Source of the DNA: DASSJF01 sp035280345
GTDB taxonomy: Bacteria > Sysuimicrobiota > Sysuimicrobiia > Sysuimicrobiales > Segetimicrobiaceae
DNA: 13,698 nt
Direction of reading: 5' to 3'
Assembly (NCBI GenBank): GCA_035280345.1
Contig: DATEGA010000044.1
Location: 1-13,698 of the forward strand
In this document: one piece after another, positions 13,066 to 13,698 of the stretch
How the letters are laid out: every line of letters begins with the position of its first letter
How positions within the stretch are numbered: the first letter of the stretch is position 1
The notes under the pieces: generated by a model
The model's database searches: none
What the model saw: the letters and a program-made list of their open reading frames with translations, nothing else
Told to the model about the DNA's origin: nothing
Made by a program: the position numbers and the translations under genes

Positions 13066-13698
13066 CCTCGAGCACCCGTTCCGCGGCGGCCTCGCCCGAC
13101 CGGATGCAGTCCGAGATCCCGACACCGCGGTAGGCGGCGCCGGCCAATGCCAGCCCTGGGTGCGCCTCGATCCGATGCTCGATCTCCGCGACTCGGTCGA
13201 GATGGCCGACCGTGTATTGCGGCATCGCATCGTGATGGCGGTGGACCCGCGCGAGGTGCGGCGTCCCGGCTTCGCCCAGCAGCGTCGTCATCTCGCCGCG
13301 AACGATCCGCACCAGTCGATCGTCCTCCAGCTCCACCATCTCGGGCGCGAGCGCGCCGCCGAGAAACACCCGGACAAGAACCGCGCCGTCCGGCGCCCGG
13401 CCGGGAAACTTCGCGCTCGAAAACGACGCCGCCAGGATGGGCCGGCGCTCCTGCCGCGGCACAACGAACCCCACCCCATCGAGCGGGTGCGGAATCTGAC
13501 CGCGCCCGTACGCCAGCGTGACGCTGGCCGACGAGGCGTAGGCGATCGCGCCAAGCTGCACCCGCAGCGCGCCGTCGAGTTCCCCGATCAGCCTGCCGGC
13601 GGCCGGCGCGTTCACGGCCAGCACCAGCGCCTCTGCGCGGAGCATCCCGCCGTCCGCCAGCCTGACGGCGTAGCCGCCGTCCGGGGCCCGGCCGACTG
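13004..13698 (-). CDS. hemG: Oxygen-dependent protoporphyrinogen/coproporphyrinogen oxidase (HemG/HemY/CgoX type), 5' part missing
   Basis: FAD enzyme of late heme synthesis that oxidises protoporphyrinogen IX, or coproporphyrinogen III in the Gram-positive-type pathway. Only about the C-terminal half is inside the window; the frame stays open to the right edge. Visible blocks are GGYAVRLADGG, LRAEALVLAVNAPAAGRLI, the HPLDGVGFVVPRQE block typical of this family, HHDAMPQYTVGHLDRVAEIE, and the FAD-contacting end LALAGAAYRGVGISDCIRSG. The motif before AMPQY usually has a Trp where HH is seen here. The last ~20 residues (GDPARRAGRRPPG) lie in the region antisense to the DppC-type permease gene. 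The family cannot be split by substrate from this fragment. Amine oxidase relatives are excluded by the PQY...GH and GVGISDC blocks. Confidence 0.92.
   Translation of the reverse strand, partial: VGRAPDGGYAVRLADGGMLRAEALVLAVNAPAAGRLIGELDGALRVQLGAIAYASSASVTLAYGRGQIPHPLDGVGFVVPRQERRPILAASFSSAKFPGRAPDGAVLVRVFLGGALAPEMVELEDDRLVRIVRGEMTTLLGEAGTPHLARVHRHHDAMPQYTVGHLDRVAEIEHRIEAHPGLALAGAAYRGVGISDCIRSGEAAAERVLEAIRVPTAGDPARRAGRRPPG

Noticed and set aside
11061..13230. Two long minus-strand frames (447 and 383 codons) over the permease genes
   Set aside because: They mirror highly conserved permease genes and are rich in Arg, Asp, Glu and His, as expected for the antisense of GC-rich membrane protein genes.
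1..13698. CRISPR arrays, insertion sequences, prophage or defence genes
   Set aside because: No repeated spacer units, terminal inverted repeats, transposase, integrase or nuclease-type protein was recognised in any reading frame.

Overview
This is a GC-rich (roughly two thirds G+C by eye), densely packed bacterial chromosomal segment made mostly of housekeeping genes. HrcA with a perfect CIRCE operator, a tRNA-sensing T-box leader on thrS, MurJ (so a peptidoglycan wall) and an oxygen-type protoporphyrinogen/coproporphyrinogen oxidase fit a Firmicutes-like, Armatimonadota-like or Chloroflexota-like (Terrabacteria) lineage. The phylum cannot be fixed without a database search. No phage, transposon, CRISPR, tRNA or rRNA signal was seen, and base composition is even throughout.

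Layout. (1) Positions 1-1966, minus strand: a heat-shock unit with promoter, CIRCE, hrcA and dnaJ (dnaJ runs off the left edge). grpE and dnaK are not between them. (2) Positions 2003-4946: murJ (minus) and an alkaline-phosphatase-superfamily phosphodiesterase gene (plus) diverge from a 40-bp gap. Both genes have a -10 box exactly 9 nt before their ATG and no Shine-Dalgarno sequence, which suggests leaderless transcripts. (3) Positions 4984-6351: rpsT (plus) with an extended -10 promoter and a strong intrinsic terminator, converging with holA (minus). (4) Positions 6450-7064: an exported YceI-family protein. (5) Positions 7061-9338, minus: thrS behind a ~300-nt T-box leader whose Stem I, specifier loop, Stem III, antiterminator and terminator can all be drawn from the sequence. 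(6) Positions 9467-13065, plus: a peptide/nickel-type ABC importer (binding protein and two permeases, no ATPase), with a 13-bp hairpin between the binding protein and the first permease. (7) Positions 13004-13698, minus: the 3' part of a HemG/HemY-type oxidase gene that overlaps the last permease gene tail to tail.

The genes touch core functions: protein folding control, lipid II flipping, translation (S20, ThrRS), replication clamp loading and heme synthesis. The regulatory DNA is the most informative part: HrcA/CIRCE feedback, the T-box, the paired leaderless promoters and the intercistronic hairpin. I found no new multi-gene system. The items most worth a second look are the T-box, the divergent leaderless promoters and the direct repeat lying between thrS and the transporter.
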